From Synechococcus sp. PCC 7336 (GTDB taxonomy: Bacteria > Cyanobacteriota > Cyanobacteriia > Thermostichales > PCC-7336), in the NCBI RefSeq assembly GCF_000332275.1, contig NZ_CM001776.1:3532008-3596007 (forward strand): a DNA stretch of 64,000 nt. The letters run 5' to 3'. Below are positions 9,001 through 24,000 of this stretch, piece after piece; within the stretch, counting starts at the first letter, position 1, and each line of letters starts with the position of its first letter. The position numbers and the translations under genes were made by a program. The notes under the pieces were generated by a model. It made no database searches. It was not told the DNA's origin and saw only the letters and a list, made by a program, of their open reading frames with translations.

Positions 9001-12000
9001 GCACTCCGAGGTGACCCTGCGCAATATCGGCACGTTTGCAGTAGACGGTCCCCTCTACGTTGTCGTGACGAACCTCAGCGACCCGACTGTCTTGCCTCGC
9101 AATACGGCGGGGTTGACGCCAGAAGGCTTGCCCTATTTTGCTTTTGATGCGCTAGCGGACGGTCAGGTCAATCCCGGCGACACCACGCTGACGGGGACGC
9201 TGGCCTTTCACAATCCCAATCGGGTGCAGTTTACTTACGACCTGACCATCCTGGCCGATATTAACGATGCTCCTGCGATTACGAGCGATCCGTTGGTACC
9301 GGGGCGGGAGGTGGCTGAGGCGATCGCGGGTCGGCTGTTTGAATACACTGTCGAAGCGGTCGATCCCAATGGCGACCAGCTCGCGTTCGAGTTATTGGTT
9401 GCGCCTGAAGGATTGACGATCGATCCGACAACGGGCCTGATTACTTGGCTGCCGAGCGAGCTACCCGCCAGCGACCCCAATACGGATGTGGGCAATCATT
9501 CGGTGGTGGTGCAGGTCAGTGACGGACGTGGTGGCGTCGATATCCAGAGCTTTACCCTCTCCACCATCGAACTGCCTCCTAACCGACCGCCCATCTTCAC
9601 CAACGATCCCGAAGTTGATGCCTTCATCAACCAGGTGTTCCGCCACGATGCCGACGCGATCGATCCCGATGTCGATCCGATTAGCTTCCGCGTTATTCAA
9701 GGTCCCGAGGGGCTGACGATCGATCGCCAAACGGGCGAAATCGAATTTACGCCGCCCCCCGCGCTAATTTTGGGGGACACCGTATTAGCCACCACTCGCG
9801 TTGTGGGCGAGAAAGATCTCTATACCTTTAGCGGTACACTCGGTCAGCTCGTTTATCTCGATACCTTGATTCCGGGGAACAATAACTTCGATGTCAGGGT
9901 GATTAGCCCGACGGGCACCGATGTTTTGGTTGAGGCAAGACGCGGGACTAATGGCCGGGGCTTGAATAGTCCGGCCTTTCTGCGCCTGCCGCAGACGGGG
10001 AATTATCGCATCGAGATCGATCCTCGGGACGAGCACGCCGGGTTCTACGGTTTCAGCCTGATTGACGCGGCAGCGGTTCCCTCCATCGAACTGGATACGG
10101 TGGTTTCGGGGGCGACGAGCCCCGGTACGGAAGATGATGTTTACCGCTTTACGGGCAATGCCGGTCAGAAAATCTTTTTCGACTCGCTGCAGCGCTCCGC
10201 TCGCTCCTTCCGACAGTTTTGGCGGCTCTATAACGAGCGGGGAGAATCGGTTCTGAGCTCCAACACCGATTTCACCGATCGCGAAATCTTTCTCCCGGAA
10301 GACGGAGAATACTACCTTGTGATTGAAAGCACCGAGAACTTCGGTCGCACTGACACTTACACGTTCGAGCTGATTACACCGGACGAAATCACCCGACCGC
10401 TCAGCCTCGGCGATAACGCCCAAGCCAACATTGTGAACGGCACGATTGGCGAGAAAGGGGAGGAAGACCTCTATACCTTTGAGGGATGGGCGGGGCAACG
10501 GATTCTGTTCGACAACCTGTTTGTGACGGGGGCACTATCCGGCCAAACCGATGCGAGCCTCACCGATCCGAATGGCCGTACGATCCTCAGCACGGTACTG
10601 CAACCCAATCGGAATGACAATCCGATAACCCTCGAACGCGATGGCACCTACACCCTGCGTATTGATGCCAGAGACGAGCGACTGGGCGACTATAGCTTCT
10701 CCGTGCTCGATCTCGATCGCGCCACGATTGCCGAGCTCGATCGCGAGTACCGAGGCAGCCTCGACTCAGGCCAAGAAACCCACGCCTTTGAATTCACGGC
10801 AGAGGCCGGTCAGCGCCTGTTTCTCGATGCCCGTTCGGGAGGCGGTAACGGCACTTGGATTATTTACGATGCGGGCAACAACGTCATCGTCAACAGCACT
10901 TCTATTCGAACAGATATCGAGCATGTGTTCGATCGCGCTGGCAGCTATACGTTGCTGCTGCGCGGCAACAACGGTAGCACTCCGATCGAGTACGGTTTTG
11001 AAATTATTACCCCCGATATCCTCACGGCCCCCGTGGCGCTCGATACGCCCATCAGCGGCGAGATTGGCGAGAAGGGAGAGCGCGATCTCTATACGTTTGA
11101 AGGTAGGGCCGGACAAGTTCTCTTCCTGGATTCCCTCAGCTCGAATGCGGGAATTCGCGCCACGCTCACCAATGCCTATGGCAGTGCCACCGGTTTGAAT
11201 GGGGTCACACTGGCTCAAGATCTCAACCGTCAACCCTTTGTTTTGGCGGAGGATGGAATTTATCAATTGGAAATTGACGGTACTCAGGCCACAACGGGCG
11301 ACTACCATTTCCAATTACTCGATTTGCGGGAGAAGCCGCTCCTCGCCCCATCCAGTCTGGAATCGGGAACCCTAGCCCCCGATCGAGTGCAGGTTTTCCA
11401 AATTGAAGGGACTGGAGGCGATCGCCTTTATTTCGATCGGCAGTCGAGTTCGCGAGATGCCATTTGGCGATTCTATGGTCCTAGCCTCAACTTGCTCGAA
11501 GATCGTCGCTTTAACAGCGATTTCGAAACCGTTTTGGAATCCAGCGGCACCTACTATCTGCTGGTTCATAACGAGCTGGCGAGCGCGAGCGATTATTCCA
11601 TTCAATGGGTGCCCACCCTGGCTAATCCAGAGGCGATCGCCATTCTCCCGGATACCGTTATCGCTAATAGCCTCTCGGAGTTAGGAGAGAGACAGACTTT
11701 TACGTTTGAAGGCACGATTGGCCAGCAACTGTATTTCGATGCCAAGACGGGCAGTTCCAATCTGACGGTGACTATTTCTGGCGTCGATGGAGTCGTTTAT
11801 CAGGGAAATCTCGATTCGTCTGGCTCGATCGATCGGATCGCAATTCCTTACAGCGGTATCTATACCGTGAGGGTGGACGGGCAGCAGGAAGCGATCGGCG
11901 ATTACGCCTTTGAGTTACTCGATCGCGCTGCCAGCGCTCAGTTAGAATTCGATACCCCCCTCTCCGGCAGTCTCGATCCCAATCAAACCCTGCTCTACCG

Positions 12001-15000
12001 TTTCGAGGGGGTCGCCGGAGAAAAGCTTCAGCTAGAGACTTTACTCGCAGACTCTGCGGCCAATTTGACCCTTTACGGCCCCGATGGCGAGCAGATCGAC
12101 ATTGGCACTGGCGGTAATTTCAGCCGCACGCTGTTTGCCAGCGGTCCTTACACGTTGGCGCTCAATAACGATGCCGATAGCGCCGCCGATTTTGCGCTGC
12201 AGGTGGAGGCGATCGCCACTCCCGAGCTCGTCGAAACCGGCTTTGGCACTTTCTCGGGAACGGTGAGCAACGGGCTGGATGAATATGAAATTCAAGCCAA
12301 TGCAGGCACAATCGTCTATCTAGATAGTGCGCGCTCCGGTGCAGCAAACCGGCTCGAACTGCTCGATCCCAATGGCAATCCCGTGTTTGCAGGGGTTGCA
12401 GATGGCAACACGAATGACGGACTCTTCCGACTGTCCGAAACCGGGATCTATCGCTTGCAGGTCAGGCCAATCCATGCTTCACCTCAGCCCTATAACTTTC
12501 AACTGCACAATCTGTCTGCTGTTGCCCCTCTAGTTCCGAATGTCCCCAGCTCGCTTTCTTTTCCTCCCAATACTTCGCACGTGTTTAGAGTGCCAGGAAC
12601 GGCAGGCCAGCCAATCCTCTTCGACAGTCTCAGCGACCACAGCAGACGTTCCCCCGCCCAAAATCTGTTTGTGGAGTTCTACGCCCCCGATGGCGAACTG
12701 CTGCTAGAGACAGATGCCAGATTCGATACCGGCTTGCAAACGCTGACTCAAACGGGCGATTACTATCTGGTGTTGTCGAGTCGCACTGCTGGCTCGCGCA
12801 GCCTGAATTTCCAGGTGCTCGATGGAACTGCCGACCCCGTCATCGACTACGACACCCCGATCTCGGGTAGTTTTGGCGCGAGTGGCCGCGAGGCTGCGCT
12901 GTATCGTTTCTCGGGCAACGCGGGCGATCGCGTTTATTTCGACCTCCCCAGCGCCAATTCGAGTGCCTTCTACCAGGTGTACAACGCTGCCGGTCAGGCC
13001 CTGACAGAGCGACTGCGCTTTTCAAAAGAACGGGCAATTGACTTGGAGCGAGCGGGGGATTATTTCCTCTCCATCAGCACCGATTTCGCTCAAACGCAAG
13101 CGGACTATTCCTTCCGTCTGGTGACTCCCGAGCCCCAGTTTGAGGCGATCGGTCTCGACCAGCTCATTGCTGGGGAAATCGCTGAGCTGGGCCAGTTTAA
13201 CGACTATAGCTTCGAGGCGGCGGCCGGTCAGAGGGTCTACTTCGATTATCTCGACAACACCAGTCTGAATTGGCGGCTCATCGGCCCCGATGGCAGCCCC
13301 CTGTTCTCGGGCAGTACCTATGGGTTCAATCGATTTGGTCCTAACGATCGCGATCGGCTGCTGCGCTTGAATGAAGGGGGCACTTATACTTTGCGCTTGA
13401 GCGGCGCTCCCAACCCCTATCAATTCCGGCTATTAAACTACGACAGCTTAGATGCCAGCGCTGGCGGAGAGATTGCGCTGGATACGGTTATCTCCGGCAG
13501 CTTCGAGCAGAGTCCTTTTGAGACCAAAATCTATCGGTTCTCGGCCTCGGAGGGCGAGCGCATCTTTCTCGAATCTCTGGCGGGTGTCGGCAATCATTTC
13601 TGGAGCTTGTACGACGGCACGGGCCAGCTCTTGAATCTGGAGAGCGACATCTCGTTCTCCAGGAATTTGCGCGCTTTGAGCCAAGATTTTGACAGTTTAA
13701 TCTTGCCTCATACGGGCGAATACGAATTGCGGATTGACGGCGAAGGGGGAAGTAGCTCTAACTACCAATTCCAAGTTGTTTCTTTAGACTGGATCGAACG
13801 GGAATATCGTTTAGACGAGATTGTGACGGAGGCGATTAGCCGTCCGGGCGAACGAGATATTTTTAACTTTGAGGGGACAACCGGACAAACGCTCTATTTC
13901 GACAGTCTGGTCGGTCCTACTTTTAGCCAACTCCGAGTCACTCTCAGCACCCCCAGCGGCGATATCGTTGCCGACGATATTCGCACGCAAGATCTGCGGG
14001 TTACCCTGACCGAAACGGGGCAATATCGCCTCACGATTGACGGCATTGGGTCAAGGACGCGGGACTATAGTTTCCGCATCTTTGACTACGACGCCACAGC
14101 AGCGGCTGCCCCGATCGAGCTAGACACCCGCATTGCAGGGGATTTCGGTCCCAGTAACTTTGAAACGCGCCTGCACCGCTTTAGTGGAGAGGCCGGTCAG
14201 CGCATTTATATCGACAATCTCGATACGCGCAATGTCGGTAACTGGGCTCTGTTGGACGAGAACCTCAAAGTCATCGCTGGCTCTCGCAATCTCGCGACTG
14301 ATTTTGAATTGGTTCTACCCGAGACGGGCAATTATATTCTGCAGTTAAGGGGCTCGGGTGCTGCGAATGCCAGCTATGAAGTCGAGATTGTCACGCCAGA
14401 GTTTATCGAGCAAGACTACACTCTCAGCGACACTATTTCCACCAGTATTTCCGAGCAGGGAGAGCGGGACTTTTATACGTTTGAAGGGGTCACAGGACAG
14501 CGGCTCTTTTTCGATAGTCAGTTCCCCTCCTCCAGGGATATTATTGGCACCCTGATTTCTCCCTCCGGCCTGACGATCGCCAGCAGTCAATTCACTTCGC
14601 TCGAACGACTCTACACCCTGCAAGAAACTGGCACCTATCGCTTAGAGGTAGATGGAGTAGAAGACCATACACAAGAATATGGCTTCCGCCTGCTCGATTT
14701 AGATGCAGAAGTGGCTAAACCCGAGCTCTTGCTCCCGAATGGAGAGATTATCTCGGGCAGTTTAGGCACCAGTGGCAACGACGTTCGGTTCTATCGCCTT
14801 GAGGGCAACGCCGGACAAACGCTGTTTATCGATGCGATTGGCGTTCATAACTTCGGCAATATCGCGCTGTTGAGCGATCGCTACGAACGGCTCACCCCCA
14901 ATCAGACCCTTTCAACTGACTTCGAGCGCGTCCTTCCTTATACGGGCAATTACATTTTGCGGGTGAGTGGAACTGTCTCTGCCTCGGGCTTGGCGCGGGG

Positions 15001-18000
15001 AGAGGAAGCTGACTATCAGTTCCGAGCGCTTTTGTCGGAAGCGGAGAGTCGAGCGATCGCTTTGGGCGAACGGCTGGACGGGGAAATTTCTGTCGCAGGC
15101 GAACGGGATGCGTTCGAGTTTGCAGGGGTAGCCGGTCAGGCGATCTACTTGGATGCGATCGCGGGGGCCGATGGCCTCGTCGGTCGACTGTTTAGCCCCA
15201 GTGGCGAACCGGTGCGGATTGGATACTCGAATAGTTTCGGCAACATTAGCCCTACCTTCGAATTCGAGCTCAGCGGCGATATCCCGCCTCTTACCCTGCT
15301 CGAAGACGGCCTCTACCGCTTGGAGGTGGACGGTACCAACTCGACAACGGGTAGCTACAGTCTGCGGTTGAGCGACATTCTCGATGCCCCCGAATTGCCC
15401 ATTGGCACGCCTGTAGCGAGAACAACTATCGCTGGGGGCAATACCAGCCTCTATCAATTCAGCGGTCGAGTGGGGCAAAGTCTCAGCTTTAGCCTCGACA
15501 GCAACACCTATCGCAATTTTGGCGGAGCAATTGCCCAATGGGCTCTCTACAACTCTAGGGGGACTCGTCTGGGGTTTGGTCAGTTTAACCGCCCCGATCC
15601 CACTTTCAATGTCGGTCTTTCGAGCGATGACACCTATGTATTGGCGATTGAAGAGAACGGTTCTGCCCCCTTCGACTATCAATTCACCGTCACCGACACC
15701 ACCCCGGCAGAGCCAGTCAGCATCGCGCCGCCCAGCAGCGAGCCCGTCACCCTCGCGGGCGGAGAAAGCTATAGCTTTAGCGGCTCGGTCGGCTCCCTCA
15801 TCTATTTGGATCGCATCGGGGGAGGCTCGAAATTCTTGCGAGGGCAGTTGCTCGACCCCGAGGGTAACGAGGTTGCCTCTGGATTCGTCACCTCGGGGAA
15901 TGTGGGGCCGATCCGGTTGCCCAGCTCGGGGGAGTACACCCTGACGCTGAACGGGAATTCGACCCTGAGCTGGCAATTCAGAACGCTGGAATTGCCCCGA
16001 AGCCCGCTGGCGGCCAACAGCACGACGGTGAAAGTGGGCAGCTTCTTTGATGGCAGAACCACCGGCCCGGGCGATGCTGCCGATATCTATACCTTCAGCG
16101 GCCGCAGCGGTCAGCAGATCTTCCTCAACGGCACCCACGGCAATGTCAGGGCGATTGTTTACGACGCTGACGGCAGGGCGATCGAGGCAGTGTCCAGTGA
16201 CTTTTCGTCTGCCAGCAGCCAATTCGCGTTGACGCTGGAGCGGGACGATGTCTATCACATTGTCGTGCAGGGGAGTGGCAACACCGATTACGGCTTTCAA
16301 TTGCTCGATTTTGCCGATGCGGCCGAGATCGAGTTGAATCGCCCCTTCCGAGGCAGTTTGCCGACGGGCCAACTGACCGAACTGCTGTACTTCGAGGCGC
16401 AAGCCGGACAGCGACTGTTCTTCGATATCGGTAGCAACGCCGGGAGCGGCTCTCCCCTCTTAGAGCTGTATGCCCCCGACGGCCGCCGTCTGGTCAATAA
16501 CTTTGGCACGACCTTCAGAGACTTCAACGATTTCGAGTTTGTTGCCGAGAGCGACGGACGCTACCAAGTGCGCATTACGCGCGGCACCAATCCCAATCCC
16601 TTCAATTACGAATTCCAAATCAACAGCTTCGACGATGTGGCCGATATCCTCGTCCCCGGTAGCGGCGAAGCCACTGCCAATGACGATGACTCCCTCGGTC
16701 GCTTCCGGGTGCAAATCGCCGCCGAAGACGATCGCGGTGGCGTTGCCGTACAAGACTTCACCCTGCGCATCGGTCCCGACCCCGACAATAACGCTCCCAC
16801 CATCACCAGCCTGCCGAGCGTTTCGCGGTTGGGCCTCAATCAGGCGGGCTTCGAATACTTCGTGGAGGCGCTCGACCCCGATGGCGACAACCTCAGCTAT
16901 CGCCTAGTCGATGCGCCGTTGGGCACCACCCTCAATCGCGATACCGGTTACCTGTTCTTCTCCGCCGAATCTGCCAATCCGGGCGACACCCTGGAGTTTG
17001 CCGTGGAGGTGTCCGATGCTCGGGGCGGTCGCGACGTTCAAACCTTCGAGTTGGAGGTGGCAGCAGCCACCGGTACGTTGCAGGGCACGGTGTTTGACGA
17101 TCTCAACCGCAATACCTTCCAAGACACCGATCTATTCAGAGGCGATACGCCCAACGTTCATTTCGTTATCGATTTGTCGGGCAGTGTCGGTCGGCGCACC
17201 ATTCCTCTGGGAGATATTGACGTCAGCACGGTCGAACCGCGCAGTCCGCTCGATTTAGAACTGACTAGCATCGTGGCCTTCAACGACCAACTGATCGATG
17301 CAGGCTTAGCCGATATCGCCCAAATCGCCGTCTCTGTGTTTAACGAAGGAGGGAGATCGGCCGATCTCGATTTCGATCCCGCCACCCAAACGATCTTTAT
17401 CAACCCCAATACAGATGCCAATGACAACGGCCTGCTCGATTTAGAAGAAAGACTCAATTTTAATGGCAATCCCTGGGCGGGAACGAGTTTTGACGATGGC
17501 CTCAGCCACGGCCAAGCGGTGCTCGAAGCCCTCGACGATCCCGCCAACAGTACCCTCATCTTCCTCTCGGATGGTTTCGGCAGAGCGAGCGAACCCGTTT
17601 TAGAAGCGTTGAGTGCTTCGGGAATCAACGTTCGGGCTTTTGCGCTGGGAGAAGGACGCAGCGCCTCCATCGAACAACTCCTACCCATCGATGCGAATGC
17701 GGCCCAAATCGAAACGATTGACGAGTTAATCGAGATCTTTTCGGGCTTCGACCCCCGCTTCTTGCTAGAGCCTTTTATCGACGATGCTGCCGTCTATCTC
17801 GACCTCAACGACAACGGCGTTCTGGACGAGGGCGAACCGCTACAGTTCACTACCCTAGAGCGTCCCGAGTCCCAATTAGGTCGGCAGCTCTTTACGTTTG
17901 AATTCGAGGGACTGGCTCCGGGAGATTACACGGTACGGGCGATCGCCCCCAACGGCTTCAGCAGCACCACCCCGGCAGACGGGCCTGCCTTCCAGTTCAC

Positions 18001-21000
18001 GATTACCGAAACGGGCGAAACCATTCGCACCAACTTTGGCTTTGCCGAAGACGTTGCCGCCCCCAACGGCGCACCCGAATTTGTCAGCACCCCCGAGAGC
18101 ACGACGGTGAGTGTGGGCGATCGCTTTGACTACCGGGCCTTAGCCCTCGATCCCGATGCCGATGCCGTCACCTATAGCGTCACCTCCAGTTTGGAGGGAC
18201 TGGCGATCGATCCCGACAACGGCCTGCTGACCTTCAATCCCACCTCCGACCAAGCGGGCACTCACGACGTCATCCTGCGGGCTCGCGACGAGCAGGGCAA
18301 CTCCAGCTTGCAAGTGTTCCAGCTCACGGTGGAATCGGAGAACGCCAGACCCCTGTTCACTTCCCTGCCCAGCGTGCGGCAGGCTCAGGTGGGCAAGACC
18401 TATCACTATCAAGCCAGCGCGATCGATCCGGACGGCGATGCCACCACTTTCTCGTTAGTCGGAGCTCCCAACGGAGCGGAAATTGATGCTGCCACCGGAC
18501 TGTTAACTTGGACGCCCAGCCAAGCTCAGGTAGGCAGTCACGTCTTTCTAGTAAACGTGAGTGACGGTCAGGGGGGCGAGAGTTTGCAGACGGTGGTGTT
18601 GGAGGCAATTGAACCGATCCCCAATCGCCTGCCCACACTGGAATCCACCCCTAGAACCAGCACTCCCATCGGTCAGACCTATTTCTACGACCTGATTGCC
18701 AGCGATGCCGATGGCGATGCCCTCACCTACAGCCTCGAACAGGCCCCCGAAGGAGCTGTTTTAGAGGGGAATCGCTTGCTCTGGGCTCCGACTGCTGCCC
18801 AAGTGGGGGATCATGCCGTCTCGATTCGCGTCAGCGATAGCCAAGGAGGGACGGTCACTCAAGACTTCACCATCCGTGCCACCCACTTTGCGGGCAATCG
18901 CGCTCCGAGCATTGAGTCCGAGCCCGAGTTTTTGACCCATCTCGAACGGGAGTATCGATACAACTTGCAGGGGAGCGACCCCGATGGCGATTCATTAATT
19001 TGGACGTTGCTGCAGGCTCCGCAAGGGGTAGCACTCGATCCGGTAACGGGGGCGTTGCGCTGGCAGCCTTCTGGCGAGCAATTGGGCAGCCACGTTTTCG
19101 AAGTGCAACTGACGGATGGTCGCGGTGCTTCGGTGACTCAAACCTTCGAGCTGTCCGTGCGGGGACTGAATACGCCGCCGCTGATTATCTCTCCCCCCAA
19201 TACGCGGGCGGCGGTCGGCCAGAGTTATGAATATCGGGCCGTCGCGACCGATCTCGATAATGACCCCTTGCGCTATGCCTTGGGCATTCGTCCCGAAGGG
19301 TTAGAGATTGACGCGGAAACGGGAGCGATCTCCTTTATCCCCACAGCCGAGCAGGTGGGCGAGCACGTCGTTGAAGTGCAGGTGCGGGATGATTCTGGTG
19401 CGCTGACCCGGCAGACATTCACTTTGGTGGTGGAAGAGGCGGCGATTAACCGAGCGCCCACGATTACCTCGACGCCGATTTTTGTGAGCGATGTCAGTCA
19501 GCCTTATCGCTATCGGGTGGAGGCGGTCGATCCCGATTTGGGCGATCGCCTCTCCTTCTCGCTCCTCGAAGCTCCCGCTGGCGTCACCATCGATGCCGAG
19601 ACTGGCTTGCTCGAATGGACGACTCCAGCGGTGGGTCAACACCGCATTGTCGTGGGGGTCAGAGATGAAGCTGGACTGGGAGCGGCTCAAGGCTACGTTC
19701 TCACGGCTGCAGTCAATCAATTGCCCCAGATCTCGTCGGTGAACCCACCGCTCGAAGCGACACCGGGAGTTTTGTACCGCTATGACGTTCGCGCCACCGA
19801 TCCGGATGGCGGTCAATTGACTTACAGTCTCGATGCTGACTCGATTGCTTTAGGGATTGAAATCGACGAACTAGGTCGGCTGCGCTTCTTGCCGACGGCT
19901 GAGGATGTGGGTTCCCACGAGGTGGCGATCGCCATTACCGATGCGGTGGGTGGCGAAATTGAACAGCGATTCGAGCTGACGGTGGCAGCGGATGAGTCGG
20001 CTCCGTTGGTGAATTTGATTGCGACCAATGACCGAGTCAGTTTGGGCGATCCGATTACTTTCCTGGCGACGGCGACCGACAACGTTGGGGTGGACTTGCT
20101 GACGTTGGCGGTGAATGGAGCTCCCGTGCTGTTGCAGGCGGATGGGACGTTTACGTTGACTCCTGCACAAGTTGGGGAGGTGAGGGCGATCGCCTCTGCA
20201 ACCGACGCGGCAGGCAATCAATCCCAGTCTGTCTTGACGTTCGATGTCATCGATTTCAGTGATGGTACCCCGCCAACCGTAGAGCTGGTGGCCGCGCAGT
20301 TTGAGGAGTTCGTCACGGCACCGACAGACATCTTCGGCACGGTGACGGATGACAATCTCGACTTCTACACCCTGTCGATTGCCCCAGTGGGCACGAATGA
20401 GTTCGTCGAAATCTTCCGGGGGGAATCAAACATTGCGGATGGCGATCTCGGCGACTTCGACCCGACGCTGTTGCAGAACGATGCCTACACGTTGCGATTG
20501 GAGGCGGTGGATGAGACGGGGAATGTGAATGCGATCGAGCAGACCGTCAATGTGGCGGGCGGATTGAAGTTGGGGAATTTCCAACTCTCTTTCACCGACC
20601 TGCAAATTCCCCTGACCGGGATTCCCATTTCAGTGACTCGCACCTACGACAGTCTTAATGCCAGCAGCAGCGACGACTTTGGCTTTGGCTGGCGTTTGGA
20701 GTTCCGCGATACGGATCTGCGCACCAGTTTGGGACCGGACGAGCTGTTCGAGCAATTGGGAATTCGTTCCCAGGCATTTGACGATCGCACTCGGGTATAT
20801 ATCACGCTGCCTGGAGGCGAGCGGCAAGCATTTACATTTGCGCCGACGATTGACCCGATTTCGCTCTTCTTCCCCAATGTGGATTTGGGGGGCGATCCGA
20901 CGATTTATCGCTCGGCTTTCCGGGGGGATGCTGGGGTCACCAGTACTTTAGAAATCGAGGGGGTATCGCGGCTGTCACGGGCAGCGGACGGTTCGTATGT

Positions 21001-24000
21001 CAGTCTCAATCAGGGGGCTGGTCTCAATCCTGTCGATACCGATCGCGGCTTTAGCGGCATTTACCGACTGACCACTCGCGAGGGCATTATCTATCGCATC
21101 GATGCGGTCACTGGCGATCTGCTCACGGTGGAGGATCGCAATGGCAACCAGCTCAGCTTTAGTGATGACGGGATTGTCAGTTCCACCGGTCAGTCCGTCG
21201 GCTTCGAGCGCAACGCACAAGGGCGAATCGTATCTGTTATCGATCCGGCTGGGCAGCGCATTCAATACGAGTACGATGCTGCCGGAGATTTAGTCGCGGT
21301 TACGGATCGCGAGAACAACACAAGCCGCTATGACTACAGTGAAGAGCGGGCTCATTTCTTAGAGGAGATTACCGATCCATTAGGACGCACGGGCATCCGC
21401 TCGGAGTATGACGAGGCGGGACGGTTGAATCGCGTCTTGGGCAGTGGCGAGCAGTCCGTTCAGATTGCCTACGACCCTGACAACTCACTCCAAACCGTGA
21501 CCGATGCCTTGGGGCGAGCGACTACTTACGTCTACGACGATCGCGGCAATATCCTCACCGAAATCAATCCGTTATTGGGAGAAACCATTCGCACCTACGA
21601 CCAAGACAACAATCTTCTCAGCCTCACCAACGCAGCAGGGCAAACCGCGACCTTCACCTACGATGCCCTCAATAACCCACTGACTATTGAGGACCCACTA
21701 GGCAACATTCAAACATTCACCTACGGGCAATTCAGCCTCGTGGAAAGCGCCACAGACGCGCTCGGCAACACCACCCGCTACGAATACGACGAGCGCGGCA
21801 ATTTAAGCGCCATCATCGATCCGCTGGAGCAAGAAACCCGTTTCTTCTACAACGACGCTGGATTGCTCACCCGCTCTGCCGATGCTCTCAACCAAATCAC
21901 TCAATTTAGCTACGACGAACGCGGCAACCTCATCAGCCGTATCGATCCCCTCGGTTTCGAAACCAGCTACAGCTACGACGATCTCAGTCGTAACTTCTCT
22001 ACCTCGCGTACTCAAACGTCGCTAGCAGGGGAAGAACGCACGGTTGAGGTAAATGCCACCTACGACAGCGAAGGGCGCACCACCAGCATTACCGATGCAG
22101 AGGGATTCACCACTCGCTATGAATATGACGCAAGCGGCCAGCTCGTTGCCGAGATCGATCCCCTCGATCGCCGTACTGAATACCTCTATGACGATCGCGG
22201 CTTACTCGAACGCATCATCTATCCCGACGACACGCCCGAGACCACAGCAGACAACCTCACCGACACCTTCACCTACGATGCTGCCAACCAATTGATTGTA
22301 GACATCGATCGCGAAGGACGCACCACCCGTTACGAATACGACGAGCTGGGCAGATTGGTTGAGACGCTCTTTGCAGACGATACCCTCGACGATTTAACTG
22401 ACAACCCGCGTCAAAGCACGCGCTACGACGCCATCGGTAGAGTCATTGCCGAGATTGACGAGCTCAACAACGAAACCCAGTACGAATACGATCTCGCCGG
22501 TCGTTTGTCCCTCGTCCGCGATGCTTTGGGCAACGAAACCACCTATACCTACGACAACTCCAACCGTTTGTCATCCGTCAGCGATGCCCTAGGGCGCACT
22601 ACACAGTTCACCTACGACGCCTTGGATCGCCGCGTCAGCATCGAATTCGTCGACGGTCTCAGCCAGACCACAGTTTACGATGCCCTCGATCGCGTGGTTG
22701 AAATCCAGGATCGAGCGGGCAATTCTACCTTCTACGAGTACGACGCCCTCGATCGCCTGAGCGCAATTGAAGACTCCCTGGAGCAGCGGACAACCCACTT
22801 TTACGATGAATTGGGCAATCTTCTCCGCACGGTTGATGCCAACAGCAATGTAACCGATTACGAATACAACTTAGTCGGCGAGGTGACGGCATTGACCTTA
22901 GCATTGGGTCAGCGCCAAACCAATGTCTACGATGCCGTCGGCAATCTCATCGAGGTGACAACCTTCAATGGGGACGTCATCACCTACGAGTACAACGCCG
23001 AAAACCTACCCGTACTGACGTCCTACGACGATGGCAACAGCGTCAGCTACACCTACACAGACGCACAACTACTGGCGAGCATAGACGACACTCGCTCTGG
23101 CCGAACGGAATATGCCTATGACGAGCGTTACCGTCTGACAACTTTCTCCAACGCCGACAATCGCCAGATTACCTACACCTACGATGACGCCAGCAATCTC
23201 ACCAGTCTGTCCTCACCAGCAGGCACCACCACCTATACTTATGACCCCCTCAACCGCCTTGCCTCCGCCAATAATGCAAACGCCGGACTCACCACCTACA
23301 CCTACGACGAAGTCGGCAATCGAGTCCTGACCGAACTAGGTAACGGCACCCGCGAGAGGGCTGTTTACGACGATCTCGATCGTCTCGTCTCACTGCAACA
23401 GGCCAACATTGACGGCGAACTCTTTGCCCGCTTCGACTACGCCTTAGATGCAGTGGGCAATCGCACGCAGGTGGTCGAGTTAGACGGTCGCCAGGTGAAC
23501 TACACCTACGACAGCACCTACCGTCTGCTGAGCGAGTCCATTAGCGATCCGCTCGCTGGCGATCGCCTCATCGAATACAGCTACGATGCCGTCGGCAATC
23601 GTCTTACCCGTAACGACTCTGCGGAGGGGCTGACGCTATACACCTACAACCAAAACAACCAACTCACCACAACTCTCGATGGCGGTGGCATCACAACCAC
23701 ATTCGCCTACGACGACAATGGCAACCTCATCTTTCGGGAGAACTCCACCGAACAGATTGAGTACACCTTCGACATCGAAAATCGCCTCGTCTCAACCACC
23801 ATCGATAGAAACGGCGAAACCCAGCAAGCCGAATATATCTACGACGATTTCGGCATCCGCGTTGCCTCAACCGTCAACGGAGAGGAAACCCGTTACTTGG
23901 TCGATCCCAATCGACCCTTTGCTCAAGTTTTGGAGGAATACAGCGTCGATGGCAAGATCCTGACAGCCTATGTCTACGGCGACAGTCTCATCGCCCAGAT

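Noticed and set aside
14912..16402. 496-codon open frame on the minus strand inside the PPC array
   Set aside because: It is antisense to the giant gene, has no ribosome-binding site, and its composition simply mirrors the GC-rich, repeat-based coding strand.
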